From Lacunisphaera limnophila (GTDB taxonomy: Bacteria > Verrucomicrobiota > Verrucomicrobiia > Opitutales > Opitutaceae), in NCBI RefSeq assembly GCF_001746835.1, contig NZ_CP016094.1, positions 248,001 to 312,000 on the forward strand: DNA of 64,000 nucleotides, read 5' to 3'. Below the pieces are notes generated by a model that saw only the letters and a list, made by a program, of their open reading frames with translations, made no database searches and was not told the origin of the DNA. The stretch's first letter is position 1, and every line of letters begins with the position of its first letter. Shown piece after piece: positions 38,177 through 46,562 of the stretch. Position numbers and translations under genes: made by a program.

Positions 38177-38626
38177 ATGGGCACCGTCAGGCCCATGGAA
38201 CCGCCCTCGTTCACGATCACCCGCCGCGTTGAATTTCATGAGACCGACGCCGCCGGCCTCATGCATTTTTCCAATTTCTACCGCTGGATGGAAGTGTGCG
38301 AACACGAGTGGTTCCGCGCCCACGGCCTCCCGATGATGACGGCCTCGCCCGACGGCCTGAACCGCGGCTGGCCGCGCCGCGACTCCACCTGCACCCACCT
38401 CCGCCCGCTGCGCTGCGGCGACGTGGTGCGCGTGCGCGCCACCCTCGCCGAGTGCGGCGAGAACACCCTCACGTTCGCCTTCCTCTTCGAGAAGGACCGC
38501 GCCGGCCGCTGGACCGAGGTCGCCCATGGCCGCATGACCACCGTGCACGTGCGCCAGGACTCGTCCGGCCGGATGGAAGCCGAGCCGGTGCCCGCCGCCG
38601 TGCGCGCCGCCCTCGCGCCGGCCTGA
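38177..38626 (+). CDS. Acyl-CoA thioesterase, 4HBT hotdog family
   Basis: 149 aa; an internal ATG seven codons in (MEPPSF) is an alternative start. The active-site stretch RVEFHETDAAGLMHFSNFYR places the catalytic Asp in ETDAAG, as in 4-hydroxybenzoyl-CoA and YbgC-type thioesterases, and WMEVCEHEWF follows as usual. It hydrolyses acyl-CoA thioesters in the cytoplasm. Chain-length preference is unknown. rsmH starts 54 bases downstream. Confidence 0.85.
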   Translation: MGTVRPMEPPSFTITRRVEFHETDAAGLMHFSNFYRWMEVCEHEWFRAHGLPMMTASPDGLNRGWPRRDSTCTHLRPLRCGDVVRVRATLAECGENTLTFAFLFEKDRAGRWTEVAHGRMTTVHVRQDSSGRMEAEPVPAAVRAALAPA

Positions 38627-38679
38627 GCGCCGGCAACCCGGCCCTTGTATCCCGCGGCCGGTTCGGCCATCGCTGGGAC

Positions 38680-39774
38680 GTGAGCGACACACCCCCTGAT
38701 TCCCCCGCCCCCGACCCGGCGCCCCGACCCAAGCGCCGCCCGCGCTATGCGGGCAAGAATCCGCGGCGCTTCGAGGAGAAATACAAGGAGCACAACCCCG
38801 CGCGCTACGCCGACGACGTCGCCAAGGTCCTCGCCGCCGGCAAAACCCCCGCCGGCATGCACCGGCCGATCATGGTGGCCGAAATTCTCGCCGTCCTCGC
38901 GCTCCAACCCGGCGAGACCGCGGTGGATTGCACTCTCGGCTACGGCGGCCACGCCCGGGAACTGCTGGGCCGCGTAGCGCCGGCCGCGTCGCCCCGCCGC
39001 GGGCGCCTGGTCGGCCTCGACGTGGATCCGATCGAACACCCCAAGACCACCGCCCGCCTCCGCGCCGCCGGCTTCGGCGAGGACGTCTTTACCGCCGTCC
39101 GTTCCAACTTCGCCGGCCTGCCCAAGGTGCTTGCCTCGCTCGGTCTCGCCGGCGCCGACGCCATCCTGGCCGACCTCGGCGTCTCCTCGATGCAGATCGA
39201 TGATCCCGCCCGCGGCTTCACCTTCAAGACCGACGGACCGCTCGACCTGCGGCTGAATCCCTCGCGCCCGCCCTCCGCGGCCGACTGGTTGGCCCGTATC
39301 GCCCAAGCCGATCTCGCCGCCGCCCTCACCGCCCACGCCGACGAGCCCCACGCGGAACTCCTCGCGCGCGAACTCGTCGCCCGCCGCGCGGAACAGCCTT
39401 TCCTCCGCACCACGGAACTCGCCGACGCCATCCGCGGCATCCTGCGCGCCCACCACCCCCGCCATGATCCCGAGGCGGCCGACGACACCGTGCGCCGCGT
39501 CTTTCAGGCCCTGCGCATCGCGGTGAACGACGAGTTCGGCGTGCTGGATCTTTTCCTCCGCCACCTGCCCTCCTGTCTGAATTCCGGCGGCCGCGTGGCC
39601 ATTCTCACCTTCCACTCCGGCGAGGACCGGCGCGTCAAACAGGCTTTCCGCGATGGCGTGCGCACCGGTCTCTACACCGCCACCAACGAGGAAGTCGCCC
39701 GCGCCGGCCCGGAGGAGCGCCGCGCCAATCCGCGCAGCAGCTCCGCCAAGCTCCGCTGGGCCATCCGCGCCTGA
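38680..39774 (+). CDS. rsmH: 16S rRNA (cytosine1402-N4)-methyltransferase
   Basis: 364 aa from the GTG at 38680. The basic N-terminal extension (PKRRPRYAGKNPRRFEEKYK) is followed by the RsmH core: HRPIMVAEIL, DCTLGYGGHARELL (SAM loop), ADLGVSSMQIDDPARGF, LRIAVNDEF and AILTFHSGEDR. It methylates C1402 in the ribosomal decoding centre. In many bacteria rsmH heads the cell-division cluster, but here it sits alone between a thioesterase and a palindromic repeat pair. The open frame upstream of the GTG overlaps the thioesterase gene and is not used. Confidence 0.93.
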   Translation: MSDTPPDSPAPDPAPRPKRRPRYAGKNPRRFEEKYKEHNPARYADDVAKVLAAGKTPAGMHRPIMVAEILAVLALQPGETAVDCTLGYGGHARELLGRVAPAASPRRGRLVGLDVDPIEHPKTTARLRAAGFGEDVFTAVRSNFAGLPKVLASLGLAGADAILADLGVSSMQIDDPARGFTFKTDGPLDLRLNPSRPPSAADWLARIAQADLAAALTAHADEPHAELLARELVARRAEQPFLRTTELADAIRGILRAHHPRHDPEAADDTVRRVFQALRIAVNDEFGVLDLFLRHLPSCLNSGGRVAILTFHSGEDRRVKQAFRDGVRTGLYTATNEEVARAGPEERRANPRSSSAKLRWAIRA

Positions 39775-39775
39775 G

Positions 39776-39857
39776 TGTAGGGCGGGGTCGCCGAACCCCG
39801 CCTCGGCCGTTTTGCCAAGATCGCATGAAGGCGGGGTTCGGCGACCCCGCCCTACAA
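39776..39857. repeat. Inverted pair of family B palindromes
   Basis: A forward copy (39776-39803) and an exact reverse complement (39829-39857) form a perfect inverted repeat of about 28 bp with a 25-base centre. It lies between the convergent rsmH gene and the hypothetical gene at 39874 and could act as a bidirectional terminator. Confidence 0.8.
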
Positions 39858-39873
39858 CGCCTCACCTCCCTGC

Positions 39874-40296
39874 TCACCCACTCCGCCGCTTTGGATCCTC
39901 GACCGGATCCGCCTCGCCGCTCAACGCAATGCCGGCGGCCGTCAGCTCCTCGCGCAACGGCGGCAGGAACCGTTCCGCCAGCTCCTCCAGCGGGAAGAGG
40001 TAGCCCGTCGACGGGATGTCCTCGCCCAGGAAGTCGAGGATGTCGGCTAGCTCCACGACCTCTTCGTCGAGGAAGTGTTCGTCCAACACGGCTTGACTGC
40101 CCTCTTGCGCCGCGAACCGCGGCCAGGGCTGGGCCTCGTCGGGATCGGCCGGGTGCAAGGTGACGAGGCCGCGCAGTCGCGCGCGGGTGACGCGCGCGGC
40201 GAAGCGGTCGAACCACTCGGTGGCGTAAGCCACGTTGGCCAGACGCGCCTGCCGGAGCAGGGCGTCGCGTTGCTGTAAGAGTTGGCGGAAGTTCAT
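39874..40296 (-). CDS. Conserved-looking hypothetical protein
   Basis: 140 aa, start preceded by AGGAG at a good distance. Its composition is acidic in the middle (LDEEVVELADILDFLGEDI) with an N-terminal Gln/Arg-rich helix (NFRQLLQQRDALLRQARLAN). There is no signal peptide, membrane segment or known motif. Codon use is that of the host. No function is proposed. Confidence 0.7.
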   Translation of the reverse strand: MNFRQLLQQRDALLRQARLANVAYATEWFDRFAARVTRARLRGLVTLHPADPDEAQPWPRFAAQEGSQAVLDEHFLDEEVVELADILDFLGEDIPSTGYLFPLEELAERFLPPLREELTAAGIALSGEADPVEDPKRRSG

Positions 40297-40641
40297 GATG
40301 GGATCTCCTGTGCTGGCGGGTTGTTGTGCTCGCTTGACCGGATGCTCGCCTCCGCGGCCGGACCCTCGGGCCCGAACGCACCCAGGCCGGCTCGTGCCTC
40401 CGGGCGTATCACGTATCCCTAGCGCTGTCCCTGACGTAGCCTGACCTGCTATCTCGTAGTAGTGTCGCTGACGCGGACTCTGTCGCTCTCTCGTGTCTGA
40501 CTCAAATCACGATCCTGACCGTGCATCTGACGAACTGACATCGAACCTCTCCACTGATCGGCACATTCCCCCGGGCCGCAAGGCAAATTTATCCCCCGCC
40601 GGTTTCCGGGCGGAAACCGGGCAGGCGAGGGGCCGGTGCCC
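40297..40641. other. Intergenic region with one perfect hairpin
   Basis: No gene is visible. A perfect 9-bp stem, CCGGTTTCC/GGAAACCGG with loop GGGC (40599-40620), lies just downstream of the small minus-strand gene at 40642. It has no T run, so it may be a processing signal or a weak terminator. Confidence 0.5.
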
Positions 40642-40857
40642 TCATTCGTCGTGCGCCGCGAGCCAGATTCCGGTGGCGAGCGCCGCCAGGATCAGCGTGG
40701 GCAGGACGATCCAGGCCGGATGCACCGGCACGTGCCAGTGGCCGATAGCCCACCAGACCAGCGTGCATTTGGCCAGGATCACCACCCATACCACCCCGAG
40801 GAACCAGCGCATGCGCACCGGATGCCGGATCGCATCCCCATGGAAGTGATGGATCAT
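40642..40857 (-). CDS. Small two-span membrane protein
   Basis: 71 aa. Two hydrophobic helices (about 17-38, WFLGVVWVVILAKCTLVWWA; about 46-66, PAWIVLPTLILAALATGIWL) with His-rich polar ends (MIHHFHGD, GHWHVPVH). No family is recognised. The start lies 126 bases from the divergent ysxC start. A hairpin follows the stop. Confidence 0.6.
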   Translation of the reverse strand: MIHHFHGDAIRHPVRMRWFLGVVWVVILAKCTLVWWAIGHWHVPVHPAWIVLPTLILAALATGIWLAAHDE

Positions 40858-40983
40858 GCGCTAGGCTACACCCGGAGCCCGGTCCCCGCTCCGCATTCCT
40901 TGGCTTTTCAACGAATCCGGCGCTGGCGCTGGCCCGGAAAACAAAACGTCGCCAGCGGGGCCCGGACCCGCCCCACTGGCACC

Positions 40984-41571
40984 ATGAAGATCAAATCGGC
41001 CGAGTTCGAAACCAGCGCCCCCACCCTCGCGGGCGCCCCCCGGCTCGCCCTGCCCGAGTTTGCCTTCATCGGCCGCTCCAACGTCGGCAAGTCCTCCCTG
41101 CTGAACCTCCTCGCCGAGAAACGCGACCTCGCCCGTGTGTCCGACCTGCCGGGCAAGACGCGCCTGATGAATTTCTACTGCATCAACAAGAACTGGCGCC
41201 TCGTCGACCTGCCCGGCTACGGCTACGCCCACGTCTCGAAGGCCGACCGCGCCGATTTCAACGAGGCCGCCGCCGACTACATCGAGGGCCGTGAGAACCT
41301 GCGTGGCGTCTTCGTCCTGATCGACTCCCGCCTCGAGCCCCAGCCCATCGACCTCGCCTTCGTCGAGTGGATCATCGAGTCCGGCGTGCCCTTCGCCGTC
41401 GTCTTCACCAAGACGGACAAGCAATCCGCCTCCCAGACCCAGGCCAGCGTCGCCCGCTTCAAGGCCGTCGCCCTGGACGACCTCGACCCGCCGCCCCCGG
41501 TGTTCCTCACCTCGTCCAAGACCAAGGCCGGCCGCACCGAGCTCCTCCGCCACATCGACGCCCTGCTCTGA
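40984..41571 (+). CDS. ysxC: Ribosome-biogenesis GTPase YsxC/EngB
   Basis: 195 aa from the ATG at 40984, the usual length. G motifs: G1 GRSNVGKS (30-37), G2 region KTRLMNFY, G3 DLPGYGYA, G4 TKTDK and G5 TSSKTKAG. The FAFIGRSNVGKSSLLN and DLPGYGYA pairing is specific for this family, which assists assembly of the large ribosomal subunit. Sequence upstream of the ATG in the same frame overlaps the opposite-strand small gene and is not used. Confidence 0.95.
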   Translation: MKIKSAEFETSAPTLAGAPRLALPEFAFIGRSNVGKSSLLNLLAEKRDLARVSDLPGKTRLMNFYCINKNWRLVDLPGYGYAHVSKADRADFNEAAADYIEGRENLRGVFVLIDSRLEPQPIDLAFVEWIIESGVPFAVVFTKTDKQSASQTQASVARFKAVALDDLDPPPPVFLTSSKTKAGRTELLRHIDALL

Positions 41572-41590
41572 GCCGGCGAGGACTGCCTCG

Positions 41591-41703
41591 TTGTAGGGCG
41601 GGGTCGCCGACTGCGTCAGCCCTAGTCTTGGCGACGGCTGAACCCCGCCTCGAATGTGAGCTCGCGCTCGAATGCAGGCGGGGTTCGGCGACCCCGCCCT
41701 ACA
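41591..41703. repeat. Family B palindromes, one interrupted by another repeat
   Basis: The left copy begins TTGTAGGGCGGGGTCGCCGA (41591-41610), is broken by about 30 bases (41611-41640, containing CAGCCCTAG..GGCGACGGCTGA) and resumes as AACCCCGCCTCG (41641-41652). The right copy is complete and inverted (41676-41703). The inserted piece resembles the CAGCCGTAGG..GGCGAAGGCTGA element at about 3115, so one repeat appears nested in another. Confidence 0.7.
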
Positions 41704-41725
41704 CCCCGCCCTCCTCCACCCCCCA

Positions 41726-41763
41726 AAAAGAAAACCGCCCCGGAGGAAATCCCCCGGGGCGGC
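41726..41763 (-). terminator. Rho-independent terminator of the 31-aa gene
   Basis: Read on the minus strand, CCGCCCCGG (41762-41754) pairs with CCGGGGCGG (41743-41735) and is followed by TTTTCTTTTT. It starts 10 bases after the stop of the small gene at 41773. Confidence 0.85.
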
Positions 41764-41772
41764 GTAGTTTTC

Positions 41773-41868
41773 TTATCGATAGGAGCGGGTCCGGCTTTGG
41801 CTACCGGCCATGAGGTAAATCATGGCGGCAACGAACCAGGCCACTCCAACGGCGGCGATAGTCATCAT
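41773..41868 (-). CDS. 31-residue single-span membrane protein
   Basis: Two ATGs in a row (41868 and 41865) are preceded by AAAAGGAGACGAACGTC, a strong ribosome binding site. The peptide begins MMTIAAVGVAWFVAAMIYLM, one hydrophobic helix, and ends in the basic tail SQSRTRSYR. A strong terminator follows 10 bases after the stop. The signals on both sides and the clean transmembrane design argue that this is a real gene of its own. It would sit in the inner membrane with the basic tail inside. Small proteins of this type often modulate a membrane complex. No partner is identified. Confidence 0.65.
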   Translation of the reverse strand: MMTIAAVGVAWFVAAMIYLMAGSQSRTRSYR

Positions 41869-42192
41869 GACGTTCGTCTCCTTTTATGTGCCGCGCGAGG
41901 CGGCTTTAGAGCCCGTTCCCGGTGAAGGGTTCAGACTGTTTCAATCAACAACTGGCAGGGACCCCTGTCCTTGCCATCGATGATCAAAATGGGACCTCTG
42001 CGGGCAAAAGCAAGTGGCGCGATTTAATTTCTCTAACAGCTGGTTGTTAATAATTAACGCAATCTGTTATGGCCCAAGCCGGAACCTGCCCAACCCCTTG
42101 ATTATCGGCGCGATCTAGTTGTAAAAATCCCGGCGAAACGTGGCGGGAGCCCCCGTTGCCCGGACCCTGACTCAGCCCAAGCCACCCTACGC
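41869..42192. promoter_or_regulatory. Regulatory region with TAACA/TGTTA inverted repeats
   Basis: No gene. In an unusually A/T-rich part there are TAACA-GCTGGT-TGTTA (42034-42049), GTTAAT-A-ATTAAC (42046-42058) and a further TGTTA (42065-42069). These overlapping inverted half-sites look like an operator. The downstream gene on the minus strand would be the 31-aa membrane protein. The link is by position only. Confidence 0.35.
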
Positions 42193-43062
42193 TCAGCGTT
42201 TGCTGAGTTGGGCGCTCTCCGCCTTCTGGTCATCCAGACAGTCGGTACACACGCCATGTGTGAAGGTCAGCTGGCTGCGGCAGGCAAAATAGTCCTCCAC
42301 CTGCTGCCAGTACCCATCGTCGTTCCGCACTTTCTTGCACCAGGCACAGATCGGCAGGAGCCCGGAAAGGGTGTGCACCTCGGCATGCGCACTGGTCAAC
42401 TCATCGTGCCGCACCTGCAGGTTCGCGATGAGGATGCCGACAAACAACGCGACCATGAAGAAACTGACCTCCAGGTCGCCGATGACCTGCAGCGCTTCCG
42501 CCGCCGCCGTCCAGCCCTGGCTCGCAAACAGCAGCGCCAGCCCGACGCGCAACGCATGGAAAACCGCATGGGCCTGAAAGACCGTGGTCGGCGAGAAGGT
42601 CGGTTTCCAGAAATGCTCCGGGGCGCGCCGCAGGCACCAGGCGCTGGCCAGTGAGAGCCCACCCCACACGATGCTGTTGGTCATCATGCGCGCCCCCGAC
42701 GGCTGCGATTGGATCAGGAAGTAACCCAGGACCGCGGCATGCAACCCGATCACCCCAAAGGTGACCCGCCGCTGCAACCGCAGGCCCGCCGTACGCTGGG
42801 CGCCGAGGAAGAGCGCGGCATGCCCGAGCGTCACCATCAGCGTCGGCACGAACCGGCTGACGCCGTGCGGCAGCGACGGGCGCATGGCAAAGAGGATGTC
42901 CGCCGCCGTCATCACCCATGCCGCCAGCATCCAGTAGCGCATCGCCGCCGTCCGGCCTTGGCGCAGCCAGTAATGCGTCATCAGGCACGCCAGGATGGTG
43001 CAGATGACGATATTCGTGAGATAGGTGACGGTTTCCTGGCCCATGAGCGACAGCGGCAGCAT
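42193..43062 (-). CDS. Multi-span membrane sensor with C-terminal cysteine cluster
   Basis: 289 aa from the ATG at 43062; the frame stays open upstream but overlaps the kinase gene. About seven hydrophobic helices fill residues 12-225 (for example TVTYLTNIVICTILACLMTH and SFFMVALFVGILIANLQV). The last 60 residues read LLPICAWCKKVRNDDGYWQQ, VEDYF and FTHGVCTDCLDD. This CxxCKK(I/V)R...GYW..(I/V)E.Y....HG.C.(D/E)C block is found at the C-terminus of many bacterial signalling proteins and presumably binds metal. The gene is divergent from a histidine kinase 114 bases away, so a joint signalling role is likely. The ligand is unknown. Confidence 0.75.
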   Translation of the reverse strand: MLPLSLMGQETVTYLTNIVICTILACLMTHYWLRQGRTAAMRYWMLAAWVMTAADILFAMRPSLPHGVSRFVPTLMVTLGHAALFLGAQRTAGLRLQRRVTFGVIGLHAAVLGYFLIQSQPSGARMMTNSIVWGGLSLASAWCLRRAPEHFWKPTFSPTTVFQAHAVFHALRVGLALLFASQGWTAAAEALQVIGDLEVSFFMVALFVGILIANLQVRHDELTSAHAEVHTLSGLLPICAWCKKVRNDDGYWQQVEDYFACRSQLTFTHGVCTDCLDDQKAESAQLSKR

Positions 43063-43176
43063 GGCCGAACCCCGCCTTTTGAAAAGCGCATTCTGCACCC
43101 GACCCGGGTGCGGCGGATCCGCGCGGAATCGGGTGGAACTCATCCGTAATCCGTGCACCTTGCCTCCTGCGTGCCC

Positions 43177-44457
43177 ATGAAGAAACGCTACCAGGCCGAC
43201 ACCCTGCCCCGCCGTCCGCTCGAGGAGGCCCGGCTCAGGATCTCCCGGCTGTCCCCCAAGAAACTCGGCCTCCCCGCGACGCTCCGCGAGGTCTGCCGCC
43301 TCGCCGCCGAGGCCATCGCGGTCGAGCGCGTGGGCATCTGGCTGTTTGTTGATGAGCAGTCCGCCATCCGCTGCGCCTGCCTCTACGAGCAGCTCAAGCA
43401 GCGCTACTCCGAGGGCACCGTCCTGCGCGTGGCGGACTTTCCCGGCTATTTTGAGCACCTCGGCATCCGCAAGACCATCCCCGCCGACCACGCCGAGATC
43501 GATCCGCGCACCGACGAACTGGCCAAGGCCTACCTCCAGCCCCTCGGCATCACCTCCCTGCTCGATGCCGTCATCCTGCAGAACGACCGCATCGTCGGCG
43601 TCGTCTGCCACGAGCACACCGGCGCCCACCGCGAGTGGACCACCGAGGAGCGCGACTTCGCCGGCTCCGTGGCCGACTTCCTCGCCTTCAAGCTGCAGAG
43701 CGCCAAACTCGCCGAGCTCCAACAGCAGCTGCACCGCACCACCAGCGACCTCGCCTCCTACCAGCAGCGGCTCAACCTCGCCCACATGGCCGCGGGCGTC
43801 GCCCACGACTTCCGCAACCTGCTCACCGTCATCAAGGGCTACACCACCCTCCTCGCGCAGGACTCCGGCTCCGACGCCGGCGTGCAACGCATGTGCGGGC
43901 AGATCGCGCAGGCGGCGGAAAAGGGCGAGGCCCTCACCGCGGACCTGATGGCGCTCAGCGGCAACCAGACCGGCCATCCCACCGCCATCGATGTGCCCCC
44001 GCTCGTGCGACAGTTGCTGCCCCTCCTCCAACAGACCGCCGGACCGCGCCACCCCGTGGAAACCCGCCTCGCCCCCGACACCGGGCGCGTCTTCATCGAC
44101 CCGCTCCAGCTCGAGCGCATCCTTCTCAATCTCGTCGCCAACGCCCGCGACGCCATGCCCGGCGGCGGGCCCGTCACCATCACCGTGTCCGGCGGTAACG
44201 GCGACTCGGGCAACCAGCCCGGCGCCAGCGTTGTGCTCACGGTCACCGACACCGGGACCGGGATCGCCCCCGCCATCCTCGGCCAGATCTTCGAGCCCTT
44301 CTTCACCACCAAGGCCCGCCACCAGGGCACCGGCCTCGGTCTCGCCATCGTCCGCAGCGGGGTCGAGCTCGCGGGCGGCCGCATTCAGGTCGAAAGTACG
44401 CCCGGCGCTGGCACAACTTTTCGTCTCACCCTCCCCTGCATCGCCACCGGCGCCTGA
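43177..44457 (+). CDS. GAF-domain sensor histidine kinase
   Basis: 426 aa from the ATG at 43177; a GTG at 43153 is possible. There is no membrane segment, so it is cytoplasmic. An N-terminal GAF domain (about 35-175, EAIAVERVGIWLFVDEQSA and AVILQNDRIVGVVCHEHTG) is followed by a HisKA helix with phospho-acceptor H210 (AGVAHDFRNLLTVI). The ATPase domain has N box LVANARDAMP, G1 DTGTGIAP, F box FEPFFTTK and G2 GTGLGLAIV. No receiver domain or response-regulator gene is adjacent, so the partner is elsewhere. The divergent neighbour is the membrane sensor with a cysteine cluster. Confidence 0.9.
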   Translation: MKKRYQADTLPRRPLEEARLRISRLSPKKLGLPATLREVCRLAAEAIAVERVGIWLFVDEQSAIRCACLYEQLKQRYSEGTVLRVADFPGYFEHLGIRKTIPADHAEIDPRTDELAKAYLQPLGITSLLDAVILQNDRIVGVVCHEHTGAHREWTTEERDFAGSVADFLAFKLQSAKLAELQQQLHRTTSDLASYQQRLNLAHMAAGVAHDFRNLLTVIKGYTTLLAQDSGSDAGVQRMCGQIAQAAEKGEALTADLMALSGNQTGHPTAIDVPPLVRQLLPLLQQTAGPRHPVETRLAPDTGRVFIDPLQLERILLNLVANARDAMPGGGPVTITVSGGNGDSGNQPGASVVLTVTDTGTGIAPAILGQIFEPFFTTKARHQGTGLGLAIVRSGVELAGGRIQVESTPGAGTTFRLTLPCIATGA

Positions 44458-44533
44458 TCGCCCCGCGGCCCCGCGAACCGTACGACCTCCGCTGGGATTG
44501 CATGTCCGGCCGGATCAACCACATTGAATCGGA

Positions 44534-45697
44534 ATGACTCGCCCCAAGATCCTCCTCGTCTTCCTGATGCGGTTCGAGGAATCCGCGCGCATGCTGCACG
44601 GCATCGTCCAGTACGAGCGTTCCCACCGGCAGTGGGACACCTTCCTGGACGACGAGGCCCGGGCCGAGCGCGACCCGGATTTTCTCAGCGCGGAGCCGTG
44701 GAATGGCGTCATCAGCCGCAACACCACCCCGGCCCTCGTCGAGGGCTGCGCGAAGCTTGGCATCCCGCTCGTGGACTTGAACGACACCGCCGCCTTCCCC
44801 GGCGTGCCCAAGATCCGTCCCAATAACCACGCCATCGGCCACCTCGGCGCCGAGCATTTCCTCGAGCGCGGCTTCCGCCACTTCGGCTTCTGCGGCTTCA
44901 GCAACGAGGGCTGGTCCTGTGAGCGCCGCGACGGCTTCGTCGAGGCGCTGCGCCTCGGGGGCCACGGCTGCAGCGTGCTCGACCTCCCCTACCCCGGTTT
45001 CATCACGCCGGAGTGGAATGCCACCCAGTCCCGCCTCATCGACGCCTGGCTGCGCCACCTGCCCCGGCCCTGCGCCATCATGGCCTGCGTCGACGTCCGC
45101 GCCTTCCAGGTCATCGCCGCCGCCCGCACGGCGCAGCTGCGCGTGCCCGAGGAATTCGCCCTGCTCGGCGTGAACAACGATGTCGTCCGCTGCGAGCTCT
45201 CGCACCCGCCCCTCTCCAGCATCGTCCTCAACGCCCAGCAGTCCGGCTACCAGGCCGCCGAACTCCTCGACCAGATGCTGCGCGGCGTCCGTCCGGAAAC
45301 CCCCGAGATCCGCATCGACCCGATCGGCGTCGTCACCCGCCTCTCGACCGACATCCTCGCCGTCGCCGACCGCAACGTCAGTCTCGCCCTCAACTACATC
45401 CGCGAGCACGCCTGCAAGGGCTTGAACGTCGACCAGGTCGTCGCCCACGCCGCCGCCTCGCGCAGCCAGCTCGAGAAAAAATTCCGCCGTTTCATCGGGC
45501 GCTCCCCCCAGGCCGAGATCCGCCGCGTCCAGCTCGCGCGCGCCAAGGAGCTCCTCACCGAGACCGACCTGCCCCTCAAGAGCATCGCCGCGCTCACCGG
45601 CTTCGAGCACATCGAGTACCTCTCCGTCGTCTTCAAGCGCATGACCGGCGAGGCGCCCGGCCAGTACCGCAAGCGCACGCGCGCCGGCCAGCTCTGA
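44534..45697 (+). CDS. XylR-type AraC-family transcriptional regulator
   Basis: 387 aa. The N-terminal two thirds are a LacI/periplasmic-binding-like sensor (GAEHFLERGFRHFGFCGFSN, CAIMACVDVRAFQVI, EFALLGVNND). The last about 105 residues are a double helix-turn-helix of AraC type (RSQLEKKFRRFIGRSPQAEI and LKSIAALTGFEHIEYLSVVF). This is the XylR design that senses a sugar and activates catabolic genes. The gene is 13 bases before a sugar isomerase/epimerase gene, so it probably controls this small cluster. Confidence 0.9.
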   Translation: MTRPKILLVFLMRFEESARMLHGIVQYERSHRQWDTFLDDEARAERDPDFLSAEPWNGVISRNTTPALVEGCAKLGIPLVDLNDTAAFPGVPKIRPNNHAIGHLGAEHFLERGFRHFGFCGFSNEGWSCERRDGFVEALRLGGHGCSVLDLPYPGFITPEWNATQSRLIDAWLRHLPRPCAIMACVDVRAFQVIAAARTAQLRVPEEFALLGVNNDVVRCELSHPPLSSIVLNAQQSGYQAAELLDQMLRGVRPETPEIRIDPIGVVTRLSTDILAVADRNVSLALNYIREHACKGLNVDQVVAHAAASRSQLEKKFRRFIGRSPQAEIRRVQLARAKELLTETDLPLKSIAALTGFEHIEYLSVVFKRMTGEAPGQYRKRTRAGQL

Positions 45698-45710
45698 ACC
45701 CCTGCCGCCC

Positions 45711-46532
45711 ATGACCGCCGCCCACCCCGCCCGGCACTATCTCCCCACCCTCGGCCTGCAGCTCTGGACCGTGCGCCGCGAGCTCGAGCGGGATATCCCC
45801 GGCACCCTCCGCGCCATTGCCCAGGCCGGCTACGCCCAGATCGAGCTGCAGAACCTGGCCAACGTCCACGCGATCGCCCGGCTCGCCCGTGAGCTCGGCC
45901 TCGGCCTCACCTCCGCCTTCCTCGACTGGACCGCCCTCGCCCAACCCGGCCCCGCCGCCGACGCCGAGCTCGTCCGCACCCTCGCTCTCGCCCGCGAGCT
46001 CAACCTGCGCTACCTGGTCTTCGGTTACCTCGGCAAAGGCGGCCGCGAGACCATCACCCAGATGCGCGCCCACGCCGCCGCCGCCAACGCCTTCGGCCGC
46101 CGCTGCCGCGACGCCGGGATCCAGCTCTGCTACCACCATCATGCCTTCGAGTTCGCCCCGCTGGACGACGGCCGGACCACCGGCTGGGATATCCTGCTCC
46201 GCGACTTCGAGCCGGACCTCGTCCAATTCGAGTTCGATGTCTTCTGGGCGGCGGCCGGCGGGCTCGATCCGGTCCAAACCCTCCACGACCTGCGCGGTCG
46301 CATCGCGCAGGTCCACCTCAAGGATCTCCCGGCCGGAACTCCGCGTCTCTGGGACGAACACGCCGTGCCGCCCGAAACCTTCCAGGAAATCGGCCGCGGT
46401 TGCCTCGACTGGACCCGCATCCTCGCCGCCTGCGTCGCGACCGGCGTCGCCCAATGTCATGTCGAGCAGGACGAGTCACCCGACCCGCTCGCCAGCATTC
46501 GCCAGAGTATCGACTGGCTGCGCCGGCACTGA
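45711..46532 (+). CDS. Sugar phosphate isomerase/epimerase (xylose isomerase-like TIM barrel)
   Basis: 273 aa. LGLQLWTVRRELERDIPGTL at the start, GLGLTSAFLDW, RYLVFGYLGKGGR, CYHHHAFEFAPLDDG, VQFEFDVFWAAAGG and HLKDLPAG give the AP-endonuclease-2-like TIM barrel. The His and Glu metal ligands occur at HHHAFEF, EFDVFW, HLKD and VEQDESPD. Many of these enzymes isomerise or oxidise keto-sugars, and they co-occur with DUF1080 proteins. It lies 13 bases after the XylR-type regulator, likely in an operon with it. Confidence 0.85.
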   Translation: MTAAHPARHYLPTLGLQLWTVRRELERDIPGTLRAIAQAGYAQIELQNLANVHAIARLARELGLGLTSAFLDWTALAQPGPAADAELVRTLALARELNLRYLVFGYLGKGGRETITQMRAHAAAANAFGRRCRDAGIQLCYHHHAFEFAPLDDGRTTGWDILLRDFEPDLVQFEFDVFWAAAGGLDPVQTLHDLRGRIAQVHLKDLPAGTPRLWDEHAVPPETFQEIGRGCLDWTRILAACVATGVAQCHVEQDESPDPLASIRQSIDWLRRH

Positions 46533-46562
46533 TCCCTTTTGCTTAAACTCCAACCCCACCCC

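Noticed and set aside
40599-40620. Standard terminator after the small gene at 40642
   Set aside because: The hairpin is perfect but lacks a T run on either side; kept only as a hairpin.
43063-44322. Upstream extension of the membrane sensor gene on the minus strand
   Set aside because: It is fully antisense to the histidine kinase, which has all kinase motifs.
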